From Oscillospiraceae bacterium (lineage in GTDB: Bacteria; Bacillota; Clostridia; Oscillospirales; CAG-272), in assembly GCA_015065075.1 (NCBI GenBank), contig SVRA01000007.1:1-39155 (forward strand): a stretch of DNA of 39,155 nucleotides, written 5' to 3'. The notes beneath the pieces are model-generated. The model worked only from the letters and a program-made list of their open reading frames with translations, was not told where the DNA came from and ran no database searches. The position numbers were made by a program, and so were the translations under genes. Shown here one piece after another: positions 8,205 through 16,212 of the stretch; within the stretch, counting starts at the first letter, position 1; the number at the start of each line of letters is the position of its first letter.

Positions 8205-9500
8205 ATGGAGCAGATCATCATCAACGGCGGACACCCCCTTTACGGCAGTATTTCTATCAACGGCATGAAAAACGCAGCACTTCCCGTAATTTGCGCATGC
8301 ATTCTCAACGAGGAGACCTGCATCATCGATAATATTCCCCCCGTCAGTGATATCGAGACCCTTCTCGACCTTCTGGCATCCATGGGTGCAAACGTAAACA
8401 GACTCACCAAAAACTCGGTAGAGATCAACTGCAAGAACCTTGTTCCCTGCACCTCCTCTAACGAGCTCGCATCCAAGATCCGCGGATCGTCTTATCTGCT
8501 CGGCGCAGAGTTTGGCCGCTTCGCAAGATCTAGTGTTCCCCACCCCGGCGGATGCAGCATCGGTACTCGTCCCCTCGACCTTCACATGAAAGCATTCGAG
8601 GCTCTCGGTGCTCACTGCTACCACAAGAACGGCAGACTCGAGGTTGAGTGTGAAAACGGCCGTGCAGTCGGTAACACCATATACTTCGACAAGGTTTCCG
8701 TAGGTGCGACAGCTAACGCTATCCTCGCATCCGTTCTCGCTGACGGTATGACCGTTATCGATAACGCGGCTCGCGAGCCCCATATCGTAGACCTCGCAGT
8801 ATTCCTCAACGCGTGCGGTGCGAACATCACCGGCGCAGGAACTTCCGTGATCAAGGTCAAGGGCGTTGAAAAGCTCCACGGTTGCCGTTACTCTATCATT
8901 CCCGATATGATCGAAGCAGGAACCTATATGGCAGCAGTTGCCGCAACAGGCGGTAAGGTTACCGTAAGAAACATCATTCCCAAGCACATGGAAGCAATCT
9001 CCGCAAAGCTTGAAGAGGCAGGCGCGACAGTTATCGTGGGAGACGACCACATCACCGTTGAAAGCACCGGCAAGCTCAAGGGCATCAGCATCAACACCCA
9101 GCCTTATCCCGGATTCGCTACCGATATGCAGCCTCAGTTCTCTGCTATGCTCTGCTTCGCAGAAGGAACCTCTGACATCGTAGAAAACATATTCAATAGC
9201 AGATTCCAGTTTATGGATGAGCTGTCGAAGATGGGCGCAGACATTAAGGTTGACTCCAATCATGCAGTAATTCGCGGTGGCGCTACCCTCTCGGGCGCAC
9301 CTCTCATCTGTCACGATCTCCGCGCAGGCGCGGCTATGGTAATCGCGGCTCTCGCAACTAAAGACACCTCCGTCATTGAAGGCATCGACAAGATCGAGCG
9401 TGGATATTATAATATTGTAGGAAAGCTTCGCGAGCTTGGCGCCGATATCCAAAAAAAAGTGAGCGCTGCGGACGAGCAAAGATATACTGCAACACGTTGA
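8205..9500 (+). CDS. murA: UDP-N-acetylglucosamine 1-carboxyvinyltransferase MurA
   Basis: 431 residues, normal length. It transfers enolpyruvate from phosphoenolpyruvate to UDP-GlcNAc, the first committed step of peptidoglycan synthesis, in the cytoplasm. The family N-terminal signature GMKNAALP (residues 20-27, with the conserved Lys22-Asn23) is present. The catalytic loop HPGGCSIGTRPLDLH carries the reactive cysteine at residue 117, the site normally alkylated by fosfomycin, so the enzyme should be fosfomycin-sensitive on that criterion. The C-terminal block DLRAGAAMVIAAL is also conserved. CGGAGGAC lies directly before the ATG. Codon use is highly biased, consistent with strong expression. 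Many Bacillota carry two paralogues (murA/murAA and murZ/murAB); which one this is cannot be decided here. It is a single gene between the AT-rich spacer and its own terminator. Confidence 0.95.
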   Translation: MEQIIINGGHPLYGSISINGMKNAALPVICACILNEETCIIDNIPPVSDIETLLDLLASMGANVNRLTKNSVEINCKNLVPCTSSNELASKIRGSSYLLGAEFGRFARSSVPHPGGCSIGTRPLDLHMKAFEALGAHCYHKNGRLEVECENGRAVGNTIYFDKVSVGATANAILASVLADGMTVIDNAAREPHIVDLAVFLNACGANITGAGTSVIKVKGVEKLHGCRYSIIPDMIEAGTYMAAVAATGGKVTVRNIIPKHMEAISAKLEEAGATVIVGDDHITVESTGKLKGISINTQPYPGFATDMQPQFSAMLCFAEGTSDIVENIFNSRFQFMDELSKMGADIKVDSNHAVIRGGATLSGAPLICHDLRAGAAMVIAALATKDTSVIEGIDKIERGYYNIVGKLRELGADIQKKVSAADEQRYTATR

Positions 9501-9534
9501 CATAAAGCTACGTAAGCTTCATTTTAATCAAACG

Positions 9535-9564
9535 AGGGCGACAGAAAGACTGTCGCCCTATTTT
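9535..9564 (+). terminator. murA terminator
   Basis: AGGGCGACA (9535-9543) pairs with TGTCGCCCT (9551-9559) around a 7-base loop, followed by ATTTTC, 35 bases after the murA stop. Confidence 0.85.
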
Positions 9565-9625
9565 CACCTTTAGTAAACAGTATCTTCAAAAAACAAATAA
9601 TATATAATAAAAAGGAGAAAACATT

Positions 9626-11221
9626 ATGAAACGTCTTGCCGCCATCATTCTATCCGCCCTGATTCTCTTCTCTTTCACTGCCTGCGACCTTTTTAATGAT
9701 TCTCCTGAAGAATCAGAAAACTCAACGTCCGCAGAAAGCGAAGAAAGCACAACCCTTGATACAGATAATACCGAAACCTATGAATATAGCTTTATTTCAC
9801 AGGAGGAAAAGAGTACTTGGAAGCCCAAGCTGACCGCTATCCTTTCACAATCCCAAATACACGAATTAGAACAATTCACACCCGGCAGCGTATCGGTAGG
9901 GCTTATGGATTTAAATTTTGATAATTCACCCGAGGTGCTTGTTACATATGCAGGCGGATCGATGTGCAATATATTAATACATATATACGATCTTAACTCC
10001 GGTGAAAAGATAACGGAATTTCACACTGGTCTTTGGGGAGGTTGGGGTAATATCTTTCTCTGTGTTGCAGAAGTAAACGGTGATTATGTAATTGTAGAAC
10101 AGTCTAGTATTAGAGATCCCGACCTTGGATACATAAAATGTGTTGGACTGATAACCAAGTACACCGACATTGAATCAGAAGACTTAATTACTCAAACCTG
10201 GCTTACGGAATCCGAAAGCGGTTATTACAAATATAACAACCGCATCGTCGACAAATCCGAATATGATGCTCACTATCAAGATTTTCAGAACAACTATAGA
10301 CAAATCGGATCAACGCAAATACAGATGATCCATTGGTCTTCCATAGGTCAGGTTGAAAAACACGAGCCCTCTATAAAATCCGCAGAAACCATATACACCC
10401 GAGAAGAAATTGCAGAAAAAATGGCTGAGATTTTAGTAAGCACCTCTCAAGAATTTATCGACTATAATAATTCTGATAATTTCACGCGAAAATATAAAGA
10501 CATCCCTACAGAATACCACGACATCCTGGATGCATATATAGAGATTGCCAACCTTAACCGATACGAAGGTTGCATAGAATATGATGATATACCCGATGAT
10601 AATTATCCGAATATATCAGCGGATTGTTTACGCGCTATCAAATATTCTGTGATAGATAGCTGGCATTGTGCACCAAACGGATATAATCTCGGATATGCCA
10701 CAAAAGATATTAACGGTGACGGAACAGTCGAGTTATTTCTGACAGACAAAGATTATAAAATATATTCCCTGTTTACCATCGTCAATGACGAGGTGTTTGT
10801 AAAGTACTTCTATTCCAACAAATTTTCGTACGAAACAAGTCTGCCCGCCATTGATGCAGATGGCAATATTTATACAAGCGATTACGGCAAAGGCGATCAT
10901 TGGTGGTACAACATTTTACAGCTTGGTGCCGACGCTACACTCTACGGCATAACCTTCGGGCACTACGATCTTACCGGTTTCGGCGATCCCGACGTTTATA
11001 ATTACTTTAGCTCATCCAAATGGCAGCAACCCGACTCAGTCGCACAATTTCCCGAAATTGAAGGCGATCGAATAAGCGACGAGGAGCTCTACGAATTGGT
11101 ATCCATATTTAACGAAACCCTTAAAGCCAAGGATCCCGACGGTTGTGGTAAGCCAAATCACGTAACACGCGAAGCGGGATTGACATTTTACGAAGTCATA
11201 GTCCACGATAAACGCAAATAA
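9626..11221 (+). CDS. predicted lipoprotein, unknown function
   Basis: 531-residue exported protein. The N-terminus (MKRLAAIILSALILFSFTACDLF) is a lipoprotein signal peptide with the lipobox FTAC, so Cys20 should be lipidated and anchored to the outer face of the membrane. A Ser/Glu/Thr-rich linker follows (about 25-50). Two blocks, VSVGLMDLNFDNSPEVLVTY and GYATKDINGDGTVELFLTD, look like calcium-binding D-x-[DN]-x-D-G or FG-GAP-type repeats seen in clostridial secreted proteins. No enzyme motif is recognised. AAAAGGAG supports the start. The small membrane-anchored gene at 11237 follows after 15 bases and ends with similar Tyr/His/Phe-rich sequence, so the two may form an operon. Function cannot be assigned. 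Confidence 0.8.
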   Translation: MKRLAAIILSALILFSFTACDLFNDSPEESENSTSAESEESTTLDTDNTETYEYSFISQEEKSTWKPKLTAILSQSQIHELEQFTPGSVSVGLMDLNFDNSPEVLVTYAGGSMCNILIHIYDLNSGEKITEFHTGLWGGWGNIFLCVAEVNGDYVIVEQSSIRDPDLGYIKCVGLITKYTDIESEDLITQTWLTESESGYYKYNNRIVDKSEYDAHYQDFQNNYRQIGSTQIQMIHWSSIGQVEKHEPSIKSAETIYTREEIAEKMAEILVSTSQEFIDYNNSDNFTRKYKDIPTEYHDILDAYIEIANLNRYEGCIEYDDIPDDNYPNISADCLRAIKYSVIDSWHCAPNGYNLGYATKDINGDGTVELFLTDKDYKIYSLFTIVNDEVFVKYFYSNKFSYETSLPAIDADGNIYTSDYGKGDHWWYNILQLGADATLYGITFGHYDLTGFGDPDVYNYFSSSKWQQPDSVAQFPEIEGDRISDEELYELVSIFNETLKAKDPDGCGKPNHVTREAGLTFYEVIVHDKRK

Positions 11222-11236
11222 TCAAAAAGGATCGCT

Positions 11237-11688
11237 ATGAAAAAACCATCAAAAATAACCGTCATATATCTTTCTGTTTTTCTCGTCATTCTTACCATTT
11301 CCACACTCATCTGTCCTCGATTTATATTTCTCTCCCCTTCTTGTTATTCAGACAATAAGGATCTGATAGATCAGGAAAACTATTTCATCAAAAAGATAGT
11401 ACTTGAGGCCATTGAAGACAGACTTTCCATATTCAGCCAAACTGAAAATGATATTTACTCACACTACGCAACTGAAAACGAAATTATCCAGCTTGACAAC
11501 TCTCAAAAAAACAACAAGCACATCTTCATTTGGATAAATACAGATTTTATGCAATCTGTTGAAAAAAGGATGACGAGTACATAGTTCTTGTGCAAACTCA
11601 TTTCATGGAAGCATCAAGTTCGGATTGTGTATATGAAGTTCATATATCTAATGATTTTTTGATTACATTTTTCGGTTTGAATGCGTGA
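11237..11688 (+). pseudogene. small membrane-anchored protein, frameshifted in this sequence
   Basis: The first frame gives 115 residues: an N-terminal hydrophobic segment (about 8-32, IYLSVFLVILTIST) followed by an acidic extracytoplasmic part, then a stop at 11582. The next frame continues as plausible coding sequence (DDEYIVLVQTHFMEASSSD ... FLITFFGLNA) from about 11569 to a TGA at 11686-11688, immediately before the spoIVA terminator. Adding one A to the six-A run at 11562-11567 joins the two frames into one protein of about 150 residues (EKKDDEYIVLV). I therefore read this as one gene with a one-base loss, either a real mutation or a homopolymer sequencing error. GGATCGCT is a weak ribosome binding site. 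It follows the lipoprotein gene by 15 bases. I do not recognise the family. Confidence 0.65.
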
Positions 11689-11693
11689 TAAAG

Positions 11694-11735
11694 AGCCCCC
11701 GAGTCAAATGCGCAAATGCATTTGACTCGGGGGCT
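11694..11735. terminator. bidirectional terminator between the 11237 gene and spoIVA
   Basis: Perfect 18-base stem (11694-11711 with 11718-11735), loop GCAAAT, lying between converging genes. Both flanks start with CTTT-type tails, so it probably serves both strands. Confidence 0.85.
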
Positions 11736-11747
11736 TTCACTACAACA

Positions 11748-13226
11748 TCAAAGAATTATGCAAATAAGTCCACCGCTTCCCTCGTTGATAATTCTCTCAA
11801 GAGTCTCGGAAAGCTTGATACGCGATGCCTCGGGCATATGCTCAAGCTTGGAGTGCAAGCCCTCGTTCATAAGCTCGTAAAGGCTCTTGCCAAACATATT
11901 GGATGCCCAGATCTTCTGGGGATCCTCCTCAAACTCGTTAAGCAGATATTTTACAAGATCCTCGGATTGCTGCTCCGTTCCCACAATAGGATTGATCTCG
12001 GTCTCAATATTCGCTCTGATCATATGAATAGACTGAGCCGATGCGCGAAGCTTCACGCCGTATCCACCGGGCTGCTTGACTATCTCGGGGTCGGCAAGAT
12101 GAAGCTCACTCACGTCAGGCATAACGATTCCGTAGCCGTTCTCCTCTGCCTCGTCAAGCGCCTCCTTGACCTTGTCGTACCTCACCTTCATTTCAGCAAG
12201 ATCCTTGAGCAACGAAATAAGCTCCTCCTCACCGCCGATCTCAAAGCCCGTCAGCTCGCTTATCACCTCATAATAAAGGCCGTCGTTCATCGTCGTTGAT
12301 ATATGAGCCCTTCCCGTACCAAGATCGATCTCGTCAACCGCCGCACTCTTGATATATTCATTCTCGGAAAGAGCTTCAAACGCTCCCTTGATATCCCCCG
12401 CCTTATTGACCTTATCGGCGCAGCTCTTGATACACGACAAAATTGACAACTTGATTTTGTGACTGTCCTCAAGCGCCTCTGTCCATTCGGGCAGTGAAAC
12501 CTTGATCTCGGTCACGGGAAATTCGTGCAAAACAAGCTCGAGTATATGTCGTATATCCTCTGCATCAAGATCAATGCATGATACAAGCGCTACGGGAACG
12601 TCATATTTTGCCTCAAGCTCATACGCCAGAGCAATAGCCGCATCACTTTCGGGGTGCGCGGAATTGAGTATCATTGCAAACGGCTTGCCGAGTGCCTTCA
12701 ATTCTCCAACTATTCTCTCCTCTGCCTCCACGTAGCTCGGGCGCGAAATATCCCCGATAGAGCCGTCGGTAGTGATCAGCATACCGATAGTCGAGTGCTC
12801 ACTTATGACCTTGTGAGTGCCCATTTCTGCCGCCTCAACAAATGGCATGGGCTCTTCTCTCCAAGGTGTGCGTACCATTCTCGGCTGACCATCCTCAATA
12901 GTGCCAAGTGCCTCGGGCACAATGTAGCCAACGCAATCAACCATTTTAACCTTAAGATTCGAGCATCCGTCAACGCTTATCTGCACCGCCTCGTCGGGAA
13001 TAAATTTCGGCTCGGTGGTCATAACCGTCTTACCCGCCGCGCTTTGCGGCATCTCGTCTCTCGCTCTCTCTCGGGAATATCCCTCGGTGATATTCGGAAG
13101 CACCAACGCCTCCATAAATCGCTTGATAAAGGTAGATTTGCCCGTTCTGACGGGACCTACGACACCGATATAAATATCACCACCCGTCCTCTCCGAAATA
13201 TCCTTATAAATAGAATGCTCTGCCAT
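11748..13226 (-). CDS. spoIVA: stage IV sporulation protein A (spore coat morphogenetic ATPase)
   Basis: 492 residues, the same length as Bacillus subtilis SpoIVA. The protein polymerises on the forespore outer surface using ATP hydrolysis and forms the base layer on which the spore coat assembles. The Walker A motif GPVRTGKSTFIKRFME (about residues 24-39), the following NITEGYSRERARDEMPQSA, MVDCVGYIVPEA and the C-terminal GGLICIIL end are all characteristic. The start is set at 13226 because GGAGGATTTTTT lies upstream; the in-frame start at 13241 precedes that site. A sigma-E-like promoter lies at 13270-13299, in keeping with mother-cell expression. The gene is a hallmark of endospore formers. 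It follows the ABC/DUF1854 operon in the same direction but has its own promoter, so it need not be part of it. Confidence 0.97.
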   Translation of the reverse strand: MAEHSIYKDISERTGGDIYIGVVGPVRTGKSTFIKRFMEALVLPNITEGYSRERARDEMPQSAAGKTVMTTEPKFIPDEAVQISVDGCSNLKVKMVDCVGYIVPEALGTIEDGQPRMVRTPWREEPMPFVEAAEMGTHKVISEHSTIGMLITTDGSIGDISRPSYVEAEERIVGELKALGKPFAMILNSAHPESDAAIALAYELEAKYDVPVALVSCIDLDAEDIRHILELVLHEFPVTEIKVSLPEWTEALEDSHKIKLSILSCIKSCADKVNKAGDIKGAFEALSENEYIKSAAVDEIDLGTGRAHISTTMNDGLYYEVISELTGFEIGGEEELISLLKDLAEMKVRYDKVKEALDEAEENGYGIVMPDVSELHLADPEIVKQPGGYGVKLRASAQSIHMIRANIETEINPIVGTEQQSEDLVKYLLNEFEEDPQKIWASNMFGKSLYELMNEGLHSKLEHMPEASRIKLSETLERIINEGSGGLICIIL

Positions 13227-13269
13227 AAAAAATCCTCCCACAAATTCAGACGATATTTGTTATCGCTAA

Positions 13270-13299
13270 ATTATATGGGAGTTTTTTTTGTTTTATGAC
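13270..13299 (-). promoter_or_regulatory. candidate sigma-E (mother-cell) promoter of spoIVA
   Basis: Read on the minus strand: GTCATAAA (13299-13292), a 14-base spacer and CATATAAT (13277-13270), 44 bases upstream of the start codon. The ATA core at -35, CATA at -10 and the spacing fit the Bacillus sigma-E consensus. The match is inferred from the pattern and from the known sigma-E control of spoIVA in Bacillus. Confidence 0.55.
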
Positions 13300-13338
13300 A
13301 GTTTGTATTTTTATTGGTGGGATAAGCTGATGCTCTCA

Positions 13339-15621
13339 TCAAGCATCAGCCGATTCCATCTTCGACATCTCTCTCTGCGCCATAACAAGACCGTAATAGA
13401 TGCCCTTTTTCTCAACAAGCTCCTCGTGTGTACCCACCTCGGCAACTCTTCCCTTGTCAAGCACGACAAGTCGAGTCGCATTGCGAAGGGTTGAAAGTCT
13501 GTGCGCAATAGCAATAGTCGTTCTGTTTGCCGACAGGTGCTGAAGCGCATCCTGAATCTGCTTTTCCGTCTCGGTATCAAGAGATGCGGTCGCCTCGTCA
13601 AGAATAAGAATCCTTGGATCGTGAAGCAGTGCGCGAGCGATAGCAACTCTCTGCCGCTCTCCGCCCGAAAGACTGTGACCGCGCTCACCAACCTTGGTGT
13701 CGTAGCCATCGGGTAGCTTCAGAATAAAGCTATGACATCCCGCAAGCTTCGATACGGCGATTATCTCCTCTCTTGTAGCATCAGGCTTCGCGTATGCGAT
13801 ATTTTCGCAGATCGTACCCGAGAACAAGAAGGTCTCCTGAAGTACAACGCCCATCTGCGAGCGCAATGACTCCTGCGAAATATCTCTTATGTCGATTCCG
13901 TCGATGCAAATGCTTCCGTCCTCAACGTCGTACATTCTCATTATCAGATTGATAAGAGTTGACTTTCCAACGCCCGACTTTCCTACAAGACCGATAAACT
14001 CGCCCGGCTTTATGTGCAGATCAATGTTCGTCAGCACCTCCGATCCGCTGTCGTACCCAAACGAAACGTGATTGATGTCGATATGACCCTCAATCTTTAT
14101 CTTTTTGGCATCATCAGCATCTGAAACGTCAACCGGCTCGTCAATGATCTCGAACACCTTGTTTGTCGAGGTCAAAAAGTTGATTATCTGTCTGGGCATG
14201 TGCGAAAACATTCTTAAAGGACCGTATATCATACTCGCATACAGCGAGAATTTTGACATATCACCGATCGTCATGCTTCCGCCTAAAATCGCATTACCGA
14301 CGTAGAACAGAATTATAAACTCGCCGAAGCACAAAAAGAACTGCATAAACGGCATAATGGTATACCATAAGGTATCAGACTTGATCTGCAGATCTCTCTC
14401 ATTCGCCGCCGACTTCTCAAATCTCTCGGTCTCTCTGTGCTCCATACCAAAGGATTTTACAACTCGTATACCCGAAAAAATATCGTGCAGGATCGAGTTG
14501 GTCTTGGCTCCCGCTCCCCAGCACTTGTGGAAAAGCGCATGTATCTTCTTCCAGAAAAAGCTGAATCCGAACATAACCAAGGGCACAGGAATGAGCAATA
14601 ACAGAAGAAGCAAGCTCAGATCATTCGCTATGAAAACGATACTGATAGCAATAAACAGTATCGTCTGCTCCACAAGCGACGGAAACGTGTTTATTAAAAA
14701 GGTATGTATCGTGGCTACGTCATTCGTAATGCGGCGCATGAGCGCACCCGCCGTTTTCTTGGATATCTTTTCGATCGATAAGCGCTGTATCTTCTCAAAA
14801 AGCATATTTCGCATATCGATTATCATATCGTTGCTCGCATGAATCAGCGCATGACTGCGAAGCACTCCGACCGCGCGCAATGCCACCTGCGACAAAAGCA
14901 TAAGCAGTATCAGCCAAACGTAGCTTGTAGCGTTCAAGGTTTCGGGCGATGTGCTCGTTATATATTCATCCGTGATGATCTTGTTTATCTCGGGAATTAT
15001 AAGATTCAATCCGCTCACTACCGCGAAAAGAACCATCGAGATGATAATAAACCATTTATAAGGCCTTACTATTCCCCATAAACGCTTAACAGTCTCAAGC
15101 TTACTCGTGCAATGAGGACATTTTGATGATCCTCTCGGCATGGGTCTGCCGCACTTCTCACATACGTTGCGATTTCCAAGCGTTTCGGACTTCGTGCCTT
15201 TAGCTCTTATTGCCTTCAGCTTGTCAAAATATTCCCATCCGTGCTCAATAATGCGGTTGAGTGTTTTAGCGGTTTCTATAGCATTTTTCGCATGCGTCAT
15301 GCTCGTAATAAATAACAAATGCGTCGAGCCGTCGGATTTCAATTCGTACGACACGAATATCATACCGACTCCGTTGTCGGTTTTTATCGCAGTGACATCG
15401 TCAAAGCGTATCTTATCCGTCTCCTCGCCGTTCAGAAATACGGTAATATTTTCTCTGTCAACTATAACGATACCGTCAGCCTTTTCCCCGGGCTTCGTCG
15501 GATGAAGATCGTATCGCAAAAGAGCCACTACGTCATCACGTGAGAGCTCGGGGCGCAGTTTTTTTGCCTTCTCAAAGATAGAAGGCGCACTTGTGCCCTT
15601 CCTCTTTTTGCTCCGTATCAT
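13339..15621 (-). CDS. ABC half-transporter with N-terminal extra domain and zinc ribbon (DUF1854-associated)
   Basis: 760 residues, longer than a standard 570-600-residue exporter half. Residues 1-140 form an extra beta-rich domain (ADGIVIVDRENITVFLNG ... MIFVSYELKSDG), possibly PH-like. A zinc ribbon follows with Cys154, Cys157, Cys168 and Cys171. A six-helix type 1 exporter membrane domain spans about 190-490, and the nucleotide-binding domain fills the rest: Walker A GKSGVGKST (547-555), signature LSGGE (651-655), Walker B ILILDE (671-676) and an H-loop in AIAHRLST. All catalytic elements are intact. It is the last of three genes with the DUF1854 protein and a second half-transporter, so a heterodimeric exporter is likely. 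The substrate is unknown. Related transporters next to DUF1854 in Proteobacteria have been linked by context to cyanophycin metabolism, but no cyanophycin genes are visible here. Confidence 0.9.
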   Translation of the reverse strand: MIRSKKRKGTSAPSIFEKAKKLRPELSRDDVVALLRYDLHPTKPGEKADGIVIVDRENITVFLNGEETDKIRFDDVTAIKTDNGVGMIFVSYELKSDGSTHLLFITSMTHAKNAIETAKTLNRIIEHGWEYFDKLKAIRAKGTKSETLGNRNVCEKCGRPMPRGSSKCPHCTSKLETVKRLWGIVRPYKWFIIISMVLFAVVSGLNLIIPEINKIITDEYITSTSPETLNATSYVWLILLMLLSQVALRAVGVLRSHALIHASNDMIIDMRNMLFEKIQRLSIEKISKKTAGALMRRITNDVATIHTFLINTFPSLVEQTILFIAISIVFIANDLSLLLLLLLIPVPLVMFGFSFFWKKIHALFHKCWGAGAKTNSILHDIFSGIRVVKSFGMEHRETERFEKSAANERDLQIKSDTLWYTIMPFMQFFLCFGEFIILFYVGNAILGGSMTIGDMSKFSLYASMIYGPLRMFSHMPRQIINFLTSTNKVFEIIDEPVDVSDADDAKKIKIEGHIDINHVSFGYDSGSEVLTNIDLHIKPGEFIGLVGKSGVGKSTLINLIMRMYDVEDGSICIDGIDIRDISQESLRSQMGVVLQETFLFSGTICENIAYAKPDATREEIIAVSKLAGCHSFILKLPDGYDTKVGERGHSLSGGERQRVAIARALLHDPRILILDEATASLDTETEKQIQDALQHLSANRTTIAIAHRLSTLRNATRLVVLDKGRVAEVGTHEELVEKKGIYYGLVMAQREMSKMESADA

Positions 15622-15657
15622 TTTATCACCGCCCTTCTTCTGTATTTTCCTTTTTTA

Positions 15658-16200
15658 TCAAAGATAAAGCTCTATTTTACGGTAGCTTTTCTTGTCGAGC
15701 CCAAGGATGCTCTTTATAGTGTATCTGTTTCCGTCAACGTCGACCAAAATCGCGCTGTCCTCGCCGATGCGGATGATTTTACCGAAGGTATCCTGCATAG
15801 TAAAGCTCAGGATCCTTCCGTCATCAATTCGTACCTTCCAATAGGAAAATCCGTATCTTTCCTTCACACTTTGGATCTCAGAGATCACAGGCGAATAGTA
15901 CTTTCTGTTTATCTCTGTCTTCAGAAGCTCAACGTCCTCCTCACCGAAGTCATCGATATTGTATATAAGACCGATCTCCTTGTTTTCATCTCCCGTAACC
16001 GAGATATACTCCCAAAGAAGCTCGTGAGGAAAGGCTCTGTGAAGAAAAACTCTATCGTAGACCTTCTCCTCACCGTTTGTCTTGAGTGTAAGAGCCAAAA
16101 AACCGTCCTTCATCACAAAGCTTGCATTTGTGCCGTCAAGCTTAATTATCCTGGCGGCATCCTCAAGCATTATTTCATTTTTGTTTTCAATATTTTCCAT
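15658..16200 (-). CDS. DUF1854 domain protein between two ABC half-transporters
   Basis: 180-residue soluble protein. Family blocks include VFLHRAFPHELLWEYISV, EIGLIYNIDDFGEEDVELL, INRKYYSPVISEIQSVKERYG and the C-terminal DVDGNRYTIKSILGL, which together are characteristic of DUF1854. No signal peptide or membrane segment is present. The start is supported by AAGGCGGTGATCTT upstream. It lies 12 bases after the upstream half-transporter gene and 36 bases before the downstream one, so all three are almost surely one operon. A regulatory or accessory role for the exporter is inferred from this strict context; no biochemical function is established. The family match is made from memory of the motifs, not from a search. 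Confidence 0.8.
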   Translation of the reverse strand: MENIENKNEIMLEDAARIIKLDGTNASFVMKDGFLALTLKTNGEEKVYDRVFLHRAFPHELLWEYISVTGDENKEIGLIYNIDDFGEEDVELLKTEINRKYYSPVISEIQSVKERYGFSYWKVRIDDGRILSFTMQDTFGKIIRIGEDSAILVDVDGNRYTIKSILGLDKKSYRKIELYL

Positions 16201-16212
16201 AAGATCACCGCC

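Noticed and set aside
8154..9503. Long open frame (449 codons) on the minus strand across murA
   Set aside because: It is the antisense shadow of murA, whose catalytic motifs are on the plus strand. The protein is Cys-rich and low in family signal, and the long opening comes from strong codon bias in murA.
9603..9608. TATAAT just before the lipoprotein gene
   Set aside because: It is only one base from the ribosome binding site, so a transcript starting from it would lack that site; no -35 box fits.
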